Positions 10,101 through 16,629 of a stretch of DNA of 42,987 nt are shown piece by piece. The translations under genes and the position numbers were made by a program. Every line of letters begins with the position of its first letter. Within the stretch, counting starts at the first letter, position 1. Origin of the DNA: JAAEKA01 sp049299095 (GTDB taxonomy: Bacteria; Chloroflexota; Anaerolineae; JAAEKA01); contig JBAQWV010000175.1 in the NCBI GenBank assembly GCA_049299095.1, positions 1 through 42,987 on the forward strand, read 5' to 3'. Under the pieces are notes generated by a model. It was not told the DNA's origin, did not search any database, and saw only the letters and a list, made by a program, of their open reading frames with translations.

Positions 10101-10685
10101 CCCGCGACGCTGGGAGATGCAGGCACGCTGCGCGGCTTGTCGCTAAACGATAACCAGTTCAACGGCGCACTGCCGGGCAGCCTGGGCAATCTGGTTGAGC
10201 TGCGCGGACTTTATGTCAACAACAACCAGTTCAGCGGCGCTTTGCCTGCGACATTGGGCAACCTGAATGAGTTGCGTCGGCTGCACGTCGCCAACAATGC
10301 GTTGACCGGCCCGCTGCCGGCCACATTGACGGCTCTGGATAGCCTGTGGAGCATGGAGTTTGACCACACCACGCTGTGCGAGCCGGATGACGCCGCGTTT
10401 CAGAGCTGGCGCACAGGCGTTTTCCATTGGCAAGGTTCCGGCTATGTGTGCAACACGCCCATCACCCCCACCTGGACGCCGACTGCCACAGCCACAGCTA
10501 CGGCCACGGCTACGCCGACTGCCACGCGCACGCCCACGACCACGGCTACGCCGACTGCCACCGCCACGCGCACACCGACTGTGACTGCAACGCCCACAGC
10601 CACAGCGACCGGCACAGCTACGGCGACCCCCTCGGCCACCCCGCTGATTCAAAGCCGCTATCTGCCTATCATCCTGCGGCATTAA
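7155..10685 (+). CDS. Secreted multidomain protein: glycosidase-like, PPC-like, plant-type LRR, Thr-Pro stalk
   Basis: 1176 residues from GTG at 7155, chosen because AAGGAGG lies just upstream and a signal peptide starts there (basic MQRRH, hydrophobic LLLIGIGLFLLAVSV, cut near AHA). Residues about 45-560 resemble a (beta/alpha)8 glycosidase: PWRTIERDGPGQYRWDAIDQW, then AFVEVSSGIYGE with possible acidic residues Glu214 and Glu222. Residues about 578-708 match a bacterial pre-peptidase-C-like domain (NDDFANA...). Residues about 748-1075 are thirteen 24-residue leucine-rich repeats of plant type (LxxLxLxxNxLxGxLPxxLGxL). A Thr-Pro-Ala stalk of about 65 residues follows, then YLPIILRH. It is probably a surface protein. 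The enzymatic role is not proven; no substrate can be named. Confidence 0.85.
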   Translation: MQRRHFWLLLIGIGLFLLAVSVRLNLASPAHAQPPAPQPAPATFVLPADSKLTACPAWQAPPAASYQSFPDAGLYTFFDWLHLDPDTYPWLQGGHLVFPWRTIERDGPGQYRWDAIDQWIASEDQLGKKVGLAFNTYEGECCGGNQAPIWFNEQHGAWPAGDAYVTCSWTDTYGEAQEQDIPMYWSPAYLNAFENFVQAAAGRYRDDPRVAFVEVSSGIYGETMPGESDSEVDDCLQAAGLTEDLWIETVNKISDIYQRHWHDMPLLVQYAPWYLSRRERREFSDYAGNIGLGLKHNRLIMDHEDQVVRSDTATIHPDSCRTGQYDPMLQFAGQVPLAWEGTAGNFPTTADLLWSILNGMNKHPAYLLLGRQPLATTDAVGQWALRFADRYAGVSIANTPGVWVALRESQSVWYPQRGNFDFWLRQNDTASGGRTVPVWGDSNKPWGRYARRTDAATGNPDMAFAVEDAYLFNNSALPVTIRVMYLDAGNDSWELQYDAVSDNAKSAGIVTKTNSNQWREAVFTLTDAQFSNQLGGYDFRIRSRADGDETMSFVEVVKGTATASPLPASSVSPSADAPAAPPANDDFANAARLTFPAEITLEMTQATTALDDPTMGCALDGSYRSVWYSFTAPMNGFINLNLDKSDFDSVVTVWEGERGNLVSRGCNDDNGWWTEGSNLNVGVTDGKLYYVEVASRTANGPANLTLQARVSSCTYYSRDLPAVQSILAANNLPFYDSFLEVVSTPQNVRCAITGLTLSGQPMTQPLPAAIGDLPNLQKLDLSSTNLVDPLPIALRYIPFLQRINLSDNRLYGPLPSEIALLHDLQSLEIANNRLNGTLPNWMADLASLRVLHLSNNDLHSTLPAWLGSLPRLEQLWLGYNDFSGTLPASLGNLSHLRELSVAGNQLSGGLPAEWGNLSKLKGVYVQGNQLSGALPDWLGSLPALRIASLEANSFSGALPAGIGAAPALQLLRLDHNQLTGVLPATLGDAGTLRGLSLNDNQFNGALPGSLGNLVELRGLYVNNNQFSGALPATLGNLNELRRLHVANNALTGPLPATLTALDSLWSMEFDHTTLCEPDDAAFQSWRTGVFHWQGSGYVCNTPITPTWTPTATATATATATPTATRTPTTTATPTATATRTPTVTATPTATATGTATATPSATPLIQSRYLPIILRH
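10471..10640 (+). repeat. Short tandem repeat coding the Thr-Pro-Ala stalk
   Basis: Degenerate 6-bp units of the type GCCACG/ACGGCT/CCGACT encode alternating Thr, Ala and Pro near the C-terminus of the secreted LRR protein. Such a tract can change length by slippage and would act as a flexible spacer between the LRR domain and the terminal YLPIILRH. Confidence 0.8.
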
Positions 10686-10765
10686 AATTGCCGTGTTGTA
10701 TGTCGATCTTGTCATTTTTTGGGGGGATGTTTTTCATGTTTCTGTAATGTTTGCATGTTATACTG

Positions 10766-11135
10766 AGAGACTGTTTGAAAAGTGGTAGTTGTGAAGCAAC
10801 GAAACTACCCAAGCGCCATGACCGACAGTCAGTGGAACATTCTCCAGGAATTTGTTCCACCGGCGAAATTTGGTGGACGACCCCGCAGCCTGGATATGCG
10901 GGAAGTGATCAACGGCATCTTGTACGTCGTAGTAGGCGGCATCCAATGGCGAATGCTGCCGAAAGAGTATCCGAAGCGACAGAGTGTCTACTACTACTTT
11001 CGACAATGGCGAGACGACGGCACTTGGCAGCGCATACATGACACGTTACGCGCTAAAGTGCGGCGACGTGCGGGCCACACAAGCATCCGACAGCTGTGTT
11101 GCCAACGAAATCACTAGCTACCATAAGCCAACGGC
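10766..11135 (+). mobile_element. Remnant of an IS5-family insertion sequence (left end)
   Basis: It begins with GAGACTGTTTGAAAAG, which looks like an IS terminal repeat, just upstream of a truncated transposase. Similarity to a transposase stops around 11130, after which the csoR promoter begins. No right-hand terminal repeat was found. The element is therefore a fragment of roughly 370 bp of what would be an 800-900 bp IS. Confidence 0.65.
10791..11117 (+). pseudogene. Truncated, frameshifted IS5-like transposase
   Basis: The reading frame (GTG at 10791 or ATG at 10818) encodes the N-terminal DUF4096-type domain of IS5-family transposases: YPSAMTDSQWNIL, PPAKFGGRPRSLDMREVINGILYVVVGGIQWRMLP and YYYFRQWRDDGTWQRIHDTLRAKVRRRAG. 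After RRRAG the frame shifts: the next frame reads ASDSCVANEIT, recalling the SAxIDSQSVKTT region, and then similarity ends. The catalytic DDE domain is missing, so it cannot transpose on its own. Confidence 0.8.
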
Positions 11136-11147
11136 AATCCAGCTTAC

Positions 11148-11176
11148 TTGACCTTCAGCCATGACCGGGTTACAAT
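11148..11176 (+). promoter_or_regulatory. Sigma70-type promoter of the csoR/copper operon
   Basis: TTGACC at 11148-11153, a 17-bp spacer and TACAAT at 11171-11176. The predicted start near 11183 falls inside the CsoR-type operator, so repressor binding would block polymerase. It is the only strong promoter seen before the copper genes. Confidence 0.8.
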
Positions 11177-11179
11177 AGG

Positions 11180-11207
11180 CTATCCCACCCCCTCTGGGGA
11201 GGGGTAG
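11180..11207 (+). promoter_or_regulatory. csoR: CsoR-type copper operator
   Basis: A 28-bp imperfect palindrome with arms CTATCCC-ACCCC and GGGG-AGGGGTAG around a short centre. The G/C-tract arms flanked by TA match the layout of known CsoR operators (for example that of Mycobacterium tuberculosis csoR). Outer bases AATAGG/CCTATT extend the symmetry. It overlaps the predicted transcription start and lies 27 bp before csoR, so csoR should be autoregulated and released by Cu(I). Confidence 0.75.
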
Positions 11208-11234
11208 CCTATTTTTAATTTCAGGACACCCACC

Positions 11235-11516
11235 ATGCTCGACAGCGAACAGAAACGCCAACTGCTTAACCGTCTGAAAAGCATCGAAGGCCATGTGCGC
11301 GGCATTCAGCGCATGGTAGACGAGGAAACCTATTGCATTGACGTGATCCGTCAGATACACGCGGTGCAAAAGGCATTGGACGGCGTCAGCAGTCTGGTGC
11401 TGGAAAACCACCTCAACACCTGCGTCACTACGGCCATTCGCGGCTCGGATGTTGACGAACGCCAGCGCATGATTGGTGAAATCGTCAACGTGTTCCAGGA
11501 AACATCGAAACTGTAG
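11235..11516 (+). CDS. csoR: Copper-sensing transcriptional repressor CsoR
   Basis: 93 residues, the usual size of this all-helical DNA-binding family (CsoR/RcnR, DUF156). The Cu(I)-binding triad is visible as Cys34, His59 and Cys63 (YCIDVIRQ, then ENHLNTC), the pattern that separates Cu sensors from Ni/Co or formaldehyde sensors. The N-terminal LLNRLKSIEGHVRGIQRMV helix is typical. It should bind the palindrome at 11180-11207 and release it on Cu(I) binding. It is first in the copper gene set, 52 bp before copZ. AGGA lies upstream of the ATG. Confidence 0.93.
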   Translation: MLDSEQKRQLLNRLKSIEGHVRGIQRMVDEETYCIDVIRQIHAVQKALDGVSSLVLENHLNTCVTTAIRGSDVDERQRMIGEIVNVFQETSKL

Positions 11517-11518
11517 AC

Positions 11519-11556
11519 CTCTCCACCCATCTACTTGTTCACTTATCTACTTTCCC
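11519..11556 (+). repeat. CTTGTCTAC-type short repeat tract before copZ
   Basis: CCATCTACTTGTTCACTTATCTAC, in the orientation of copZ, directly before its AAGGAG ribosome site. Confidence 0.55.
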
Positions 11557-11568
11557 AAGGAGATTTCC

Positions 11569-11778
11569 ATGACTCTCAAGACCTATTCCGTACCCAATAT
11601 CAGCTGCGGACACTGTGTCATGACCATCGAACGCGAGCTGAAAGAAGTGGCAGGCTTGCAGTCTGTGCGTGCCAACAAAGACACCAAAGCCGTGCTGGTC
11701 GAAGTGGATAGCGAAGCCGTGCTGCCGGCCGTCGAAGCCATGCTGGTGGAAATCGGCTACCCGGTGGCACAGAGATGA
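11569..11778 (+). CDS. copZ: Copper chaperone CopZ (heavy-metal-associated domain protein)
   Basis: 69 residues forming one ferredoxin-like HMA domain. The metal-binding loop is NISCGHC, with Ile where most have Met (xCxxC retained), followed by VMTIERELKEVAGLQSVRANKDTKAVLVEVD. AAGGAG lies seven bases before the ATG. It probably carries Cu(I) to CopA, encoded four genes downstream, and to CsoR. Its stop codon is TGA, showing that UGA is an ordinary stop in this genome, which matters for the next gene. Confidence 0.92.
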   Translation: MTLKTYSVPNISCGHCVMTIERELKEVAGLQSVRANKDTKAVLVEVDSEAVLPAVEAMLVEIGYPVAQR

Positions 11779-11875
11779 CAGACTGACGCGGTGGCGGGTG
11801 ACTGGTAACTTGATAATTCAATAAACTGGTTACCGGTTATCAACCACAGAACCACCAACCAAAGGAGATTGTGCC

Positions 11876-12349
11876 ATGAAGCGTCTCATCTGGCTGGGGC
11901 TGGCAATGATAAGCTTGCTGGCAGCCTGTGTAGCTCCGGCTACACCTGCAAAGCCGAAAGGTGCCCTACCCGAAGTTACTGTCTTTCGTTCACCCACCTG
12001 AGGTTGCTGTGGCGATTGGATCACGTATATGGAGGATAGCGGCTTTCCAGTCACAATCAGGGACTTAGAAAGTGCGGAGGCCAAACAGGCACTTGGTCAG
12101 ATTCCTCCGGCGCTCCAGGCATGCCACACAGCCATCGTGGATGGCTATCTGATCGAGGGCCACGTGCCCGTGAAAGAAATTAATCGTCTGCTCGCCGAAC
12201 GCCCCCCAGGTGTGATCGGTCTGGCCGTTCCGGGGATGCCCATCGGCGCGCCGGGTATGGTGATTGAAGATCAACCCAACCAACCCTATGATGTATTGAC
12301 CTTCAGTCGTTCGGGTGCAACCACTGTATACGCCAGCTATGGCAAATAA
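11876..12349 (+). CDS. DUF411 lipoprotein with in-frame TGA at a conserved cysteine (candidate selenoprotein)
   Basis: From ATG 11876 (AAGGAG eight bases upstream) the frame encodes a lipoprotein signal (MKRLIWLGLAMISLLAAC, lipid Cys18), then VTVFRSPT, then TGA at codon 42 (11999-12001), then GCCGDWITYMEDSGF and the rest of DUF411: ALQACHTAIVDGYLIEGHVP, LLAERP, GLAVPGMPIGAPGM. DUF411 proteins normally read SPTCGCC here, so TGA replaces the first Cys. Both sides of the TGA are intact and in one frame; total length with readthrough is 157 residues, normal for the family. Selenocysteine insertion is one explanation; a TGC-to-TGA mutation or sequencing error is the other. DUF411 proteins commonly accompany copper-resistance genes, as here. 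Confidence 0.75.
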
Positions 12350-12377
12350 GCCATTACCTAGACCGAGAAGAATAACC

Positions 12378-14048
12378 ATGAATTGTAATACTGTCCCACA
12401 TTTTGCTCGTCTACGGCAAGCCGGTAGCCTGTTGGCAACGATGGTAGTTGCAACGTTTCTGATTACCGGGTGTGCGCGTCCTCCCGAAACAGATCAGATG
12501 CAGGCAGCGGTTGACGCCCAGTCCACCGCCATGCCGATGGATCACAGTGGTCACGCAATGGGCGCGACTGACGCCATGAGCCAAACCATGCCGATGGATC
12601 ACAGTGGCCACGCGATGGGCGCGACTGACACCATGAGCCAAACCATGCCGATGGATCACAGTGGCCACGCGATGGGCGCGACCGACACCATGAGCCATAC
12701 CATGCCGATGGATCACAGTGGTCACGCAATGGGCGCGACTGACACCATGAGCCATACCATGCCGATGGCGATGTGCGCAAACGGTATGTGTGCTGACGAG
12801 ATGGCGACCATGCGGGACCTAATGGAGCAAATGAAAACTGCCACGCCAGAGGAACACACCCGCATGATGCAGGACATGATGGCCATGATGCAAGGTCTGA
12901 TGAACGACATGGATGGCATGGACATGACTACCCTGTGCCAGGAAGATTCATGCAGCGAATCGATGACAGCCATGCAGGATTTGATGGAGCAAATGAAAAC
13001 CGCCACACCTGCAAAGCAAGAGCAACAGATGGCGCAGATGATGGAAATGATGCAAGGCATGACGGACGAAATGCAAGCCATGCACGGCATGGATACCACC
13101 GAAGCCATGAGCCACACCATGTCTGTTCCCGCTGCAATGCCAATGGAGCACGACAGTCACAATATGGCGATTCCTTCAGAGGGCGTGCCGGCGGCCACAG
13201 TAACGACTGGCGGCCAACCGCTGAAATTCACCATAGAGAACGGAGGCAAAGTCTTCCGGTTGATCGCTGCTCCGGTGCGCTGGACCTTGCTCAACGGAGT
13301 GCAAGCCACTGCCTGGAGCTACAACGGCTCTGTGCCTGGTCCCATGATTCGCGTCACTGAAGGCGATGCTGTGCGCATTATCCTGCAAAACAATCTACCT
13401 GAAGCCACCAGCATCCACTGGCATGGGATGCGTGTGCCCAATGCAATGGATGGCATGATCGAAATCAAACCGGGTGATAGCTTCACTTATGAATTTACTG
13501 CACCGGCAGCGGGCAGCTATATGTACCATTCCCACATCAACAGCGACAAGCAGGTGGGATTGGGCCTGTATGCGCCCTTCATCGTCACCCCCAAAACCGA
13601 GACCAACCCGCCCGATGTGGATGTAAGCTGGATGCTATCCGAATGGCGGATTGGCGCAGATGGTGAAACCTACTCCGCGATGCCAATGGCCGGCATGGAG
13701 CCGAACTACTTCACAATCAACGGCAAAAGTTATCCTGACATCCCCATGATCGAAGCCAAGATGGGGCAACGCGTACGGATCAGGCTGGCGAACATAGGCC
13801 AGCTTACTCACCCTATGCACCTGCACGGCATGAATTTCACAGTGATAGCCTATGACGGCGTACCCCTACCGCCTGCCCAGCAAATCGTGCGCAATACGAT
13901 TACAGTCAACCCGGGCGAGTTAGTAGACATTGAGCTCATAGCCGACAACCCGGGCGACTGGATGTTCCATTGCCACGTCTTGCACCACCTAACCAACAAC
14001 GGTGTAGAGCCGGGCGGCCTGTTAACCACCCTCCGAGTGATCGAATAA
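12378..14048 (+). CDS. Multicopper oxidase lipoprotein with Met/His-rich N-terminal extension
   Basis: 556 residues from ATG 12378. A lipoprotein signal ends at LITGC. Residues about 52-127 are four near-identical 19-residue repeats (MPMDHSGHAMGATDxMSxT), followed by two Met-rich segments each containing DLMEQMKTATP. The catalytic part (about 270-556) has all four copper motifs: SIHWHGM, YMYHSHI, HPMHLHG and FHCHVLHH. The position of the usual axial Met after the last motif is not Met (LTNNGVEPGG). It probably oxidises Cu(I) to Cu(II) outside the membrane, with the repeats binding copper. It sits between the DUF411 gene and copA, with a GAGAAG ribosome site. Confidence 0.92.
   Translation: MNCNTVPHFARLRQAGSLLATMVVATFLITGCARPPETDQMQAAVDAQSTAMPMDHSGHAMGATDAMSQTMPMDHSGHAMGATDTMSQTMPMDHSGHAMGATDTMSHTMPMDHSGHAMGATDTMSHTMPMAMCANGMCADEMATMRDLMEQMKTATPEEHTRMMQDMMAMMQGLMNDMDGMDMTTLCQEDSCSESMTAMQDLMEQMKTATPAKQEQQMAQMMEMMQGMTDEMQAMHGMDTTEAMSHTMSVPAAMPMEHDSHNMAIPSEGVPAATVTTGGQPLKFTIENGGKVFRLIAAPVRWTLLNGVQATAWSYNGSVPGPMIRVTEGDAVRIILQNNLPEATSIHWHGMRVPNAMDGMIEIKPGDSFTYEFTAPAAGSYMYHSHINSDKQVGLGLYAPFIVTPKTETNPPDVDVSWMLSEWRIGADGETYSAMPMAGMEPNYFTINGKSYPDIPMIEAKMGQRVRIRLANIGQLTHPMHLHGMNFTVIAYDGVPLPPAQQIVRNTITVNPGELVDIELIADNPGDWMFHCHVLHHLTNNGVEPGGLLTTLRVIE
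12531..12758 (+). repeat. Four 57-bp tandem repeats in the multicopper oxidase gene
   Basis: Units at 12531-12587, 12588-12644, 12645-12701 and 12702-12758, each starting ATGCCGATGGATCACAGTGG and differing by only a few bases. They keep the reading frame and code for Met/His-rich copper-binding motifs. High identity points to recent duplication, so copy number may vary between strains. Confidence 0.95.
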
Positions 14049-14062
14049 GTATTTAGCACTGT

Positions 14063-16537
14063 ATGACCACCAAAACCCTCTCCGTGCCAGTCACGGGCAT
14101 GACCTGCACCAACTGCGCCAACACCATCACGCGCACGCTCAAGCGTCAAGAAGGTGTGCTGGAAGCCAACGTCAACTACGCCAACGAGCGCGCCGAGATC
14201 GTCTACGATCCCGCGCTACTGTCGCTGGCGGACTTAACGCGGCGCATTGAGGCGGTCGGTTACGGCGTGGCCGAAGCCAACGTGACCCTGCCGATTGCCG
14301 GCATGACTTGCACAAACTGCGCGGCCACCATCGAGCGCACGCTCAAGCGCATGGACGGTGTGCTGGATGCCACCGTCAACTACGCCAACGAGCGCGCCCA
14401 GGTGCGCTATCTCCCCACCACGCTCACCCTCAGCGACATCAAGCGCCGCATCAGCGAAGTCGGCTATCAAGTCATTGAAGCAGAAGCTGGCTCCGGCAGG
14501 GCTGAGGAAGACGTTGAGTTGCATGCCCGCACCGCCGAACTGAACGACCGGCGACGGCGGCTTGTGGTTGGTATCGTGCTCTCCAGTTTGATCATGGCGC
14601 TGAGCATGGGCCACGACTTCAACTTACTGCCGCACATCCCCTACTTCGGCTGGCTGCTCTTGATCTTAACCATCCCCGTGCAGTTCTGGGTCGGCTGGCC
14701 CTTCCTCAGCAGCGCCTGGAAAGCCGCCACCAAAGCGCGCACCGCCAACATGGACACGCTAGTCGCCATGGGATCGCTGGCCGCGTTCGCCTACAGCCTG
14801 GTGGTGTTAGTATTTGGCCTCGACAGCCATCTCTACTTTGAATCCGCCGCGGTCATCATCACCCTGATCATGGTCGGCAAATATCTCGAAGCGCGCGCCA
14901 AGTCGCAAACGGGTGATGCCATCCGCAAGCTGCTGGGCCTGCAAGCCAAGACCGCCCACGTCGTGCGCCAAAACCAGGAAGTTGAGCTGCCAGTGGATCA
15001 GGTTGAGATCAATGATGTCGTGGTGGTGCGCCCCGGCGAAAAAATCCCCGTAGATGGTGTTATCCTTAGCGGACAGTCCGCCGTGGACGAAAGCATGATC
15101 ACCGGCGAAAGCTTGCCCGTCGAGAAAGCCGTTGGCGACAGCGTCATCGGTGCGACCATCAATAAATCAGGCAGTTTTCGCTTCCGCGCCACCAGGATCG
15201 GTCGCGAAACCGCGTTGGCGCAGATCGTGCGCATGGTGCAGGAGGCGCAAGGCTCACGCGCGCCCATCCAGCGCCTGGCCGACCGTGTCGCGTCCATTTT
15301 CGTCCCGGCCGTTATCACGCTCGCCGTGCTGGTTTTCCTTGCCTGGTACTTCATCGGCGGCGTCGGCTTCACCACCGCCATGCTCTTTGGCGTAGCCGTA
15401 CTCCTGATCTCCTGTCCGTGCGCGCTGGGGCTAGCCACACCCACCGCAGTGATGGCGGGCACAGGCGTCGGGGCAGAGCATGGCATCCTCGTCAAAAACG
15501 CCGAGGTGCTGGAAACTGCCGCGCACCTGAGCGCTGTGGTGCTGGACAAAACCGGCACGATCACACAAGGCAAGCCGCGCGTCACGGACGTATTCCGTCA
15601 ACAATATTCAGTAAGCAGCAAACCATCAGAAGCTAGTGAGCAATCTACCGATCACTTCCTGCAACTGGCCGCTTCTGCCGAAAGCGTCTCCGAACACCCC
15701 CTGGGCCAGGCGATTGTGGAAGCGGCGCAAGCGGCTGGGCTGCACCTAAGCCAGCCCGTCGCGTTTGAGGCGATTCCCGGCGGCGGCATCGTAGCAACCG
15801 TCGAAGGCCAACAGGTGCTCATCGGCACGCTCCGCTTGCTGGCCGAGCGCGGCATCGCGGTGAACACACTAGCCGCCACGGTGGAACGTCTGCAAGGCGA
15901 GGGCAAAACCGCCATGCTGGTAGCCGTCGAGGGCGTCGCCCAGGGCGTTATCGCTGTCGCCGACACAGTCAAGCCAACTTCGGCGGAAGCAATCAGCCAG
16001 TTGCGACAAATGGGCATTGCAGTAACCATGCTCACCGGTGACAACCCGCGCACCGCCCAGGCCATTGCCGCGCAAGTGGGCGTGGATCGCGTGCTGGCCG
16101 AGGTACTGCCCGGCGACAAAGCCGCCGAGATCACCCGATTGCAACAAACGGCTTCCCCAACTGCTCGTTCCCTCGTCGCGATGGTTGGCGACGGCATCAA
16201 CGACGCACCCGCGCTGGCCCAAGCCGACATCGGCATGGCCATCGGCGCGGGAACAGACGTTGCCATTGAAGCCGCGGACGTAGTGCTGATGCGCGGCGAC
16301 CTGCGCAGCGTGCCGCAGGCGATCCGCCTGAGCAAGGCCACCATGCGCGGCATCCGGCAAAACCTGTTTTGGGCTTTTTTCTATAACGTGCTGGCCATTC
16401 CGGTCGCCGCAGGCGTGCTGGTTCCCTTCCTCGGCCCCAAGTACCAGCTCAACCCCATGCTGGCCGCGGGCGCGATGGCTTTCAGCTCGATCTTCGTCGT
16501 CAGCAACTCTCTGCGACTACGCCGGATGAAGCTGTAA
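14063..16537 (+). CDS. copA: Cu(I)-exporting P-type ATPase CopA
   Basis: 824 residues. Two N-terminal HMA domains with GMTCTNC (Cys15/18 and Cys83/86), eight membrane helices, TGES actuator motif, transmembrane CPC (Cys451-Pro-Cys453), DKTGT phosphorylation site (Asp495), SEHPLG and GDGINDAP. These define a Cu(I) P1B-1 ATPase that pumps copper out of the cytoplasm. It is the last gene of the copper set, starting 14 bp after the multicopper oxidase. Residues about 512-531 (QQYSVSSKPSEASEQSTDHF) are Ser-rich and encoded by DNA unlike its surroundings. A hairpin terminator follows at 16573. Confidence 0.97.
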   Translation: MTTKTLSVPVTGMTCTNCANTITRTLKRQEGVLEANVNYANERAEIVYDPALLSLADLTRRIEAVGYGVAEANVTLPIAGMTCTNCAATIERTLKRMDGVLDATVNYANERAQVRYLPTTLTLSDIKRRISEVGYQVIEAEAGSGRAEEDVELHARTAELNDRRRRLVVGIVLSSLIMALSMGHDFNLLPHIPYFGWLLLILTIPVQFWVGWPFLSSAWKAATKARTANMDTLVAMGSLAAFAYSLVVLVFGLDSHLYFESAAVIITLIMVGKYLEARAKSQTGDAIRKLLGLQAKTAHVVRQNQEVELPVDQVEINDVVVVRPGEKIPVDGVILSGQSAVDESMITGESLPVEKAVGDSVIGATINKSGSFRFRATRIGRETALAQIVRMVQEAQGSRAPIQRLADRVASIFVPAVITLAVLVFLAWYFIGGVGFTTAMLFGVAVLLISCPCALGLATPTAVMAGTGVGAEHGILVKNAEVLETAAHLSAVVLDKTGTITQGKPRVTDVFRQQYSVSSKPSEASEQSTDHFLQLAASAESVSEHPLGQAIVEAAQAAGLHLSQPVAFEAIPGGGIVATVEGQQVLIGTLRLLAERGIAVNTLAATVERLQGEGKTAMLVAVEGVAQGVIAVADTVKPTSAEAISQLRQMGIAVTMLTGDNPRTAQAIAAQVGVDRVLAEVLPGDKAAEITRLQQTASPTARSLVAMVGDGINDAPALAQADIGMAIGAGTDVAIEAADVVLMRGDLRSVPQAIRLSKATMRGIRQNLFWAFFYNVLAIPVAAGVLVPFLGPKYQLNPMLAAGAMAFSSIFVVSNSLRLRRMKL

Positions 16538-16572
16538 GCAGGCTGGCAGCCGCCGTTATACCTGACAAAATC

Positions 16573-16612
16573 AAGAATTGGGAAGTGTGCAGGTTGCCAC
16601 TTCCCAATTCTT
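16573..16612. terminator. Bidirectional terminator between copA and the GH31 gene
   Basis: A perfect 15-bp inverted repeat (AAGAATTGGGAAGTG and its complement) with a 10-nt loop, followed by a T-rich stretch on the plus strand. It lies between two convergent genes. Its GGAAGTG/CACTTCC core is shared with the hairpin at 37501-37543. Confidence 0.75.
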
Positions 16613-16629
16613 TGTATTTCGAACAAGCT

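Noticed and set aside
11790..11850. Second CsoR operator before the DUF411 gene
   Set aside because: The region has GGTAAC/GTTACC inverted strings but lacks the C/G-tract arms of the operator at 11180.
12531..12758. Possible CRISPR or satellite array
   Set aside because: The 57-bp units are contiguous, without spacers, and keep the reading frame of the multicopper oxidase.
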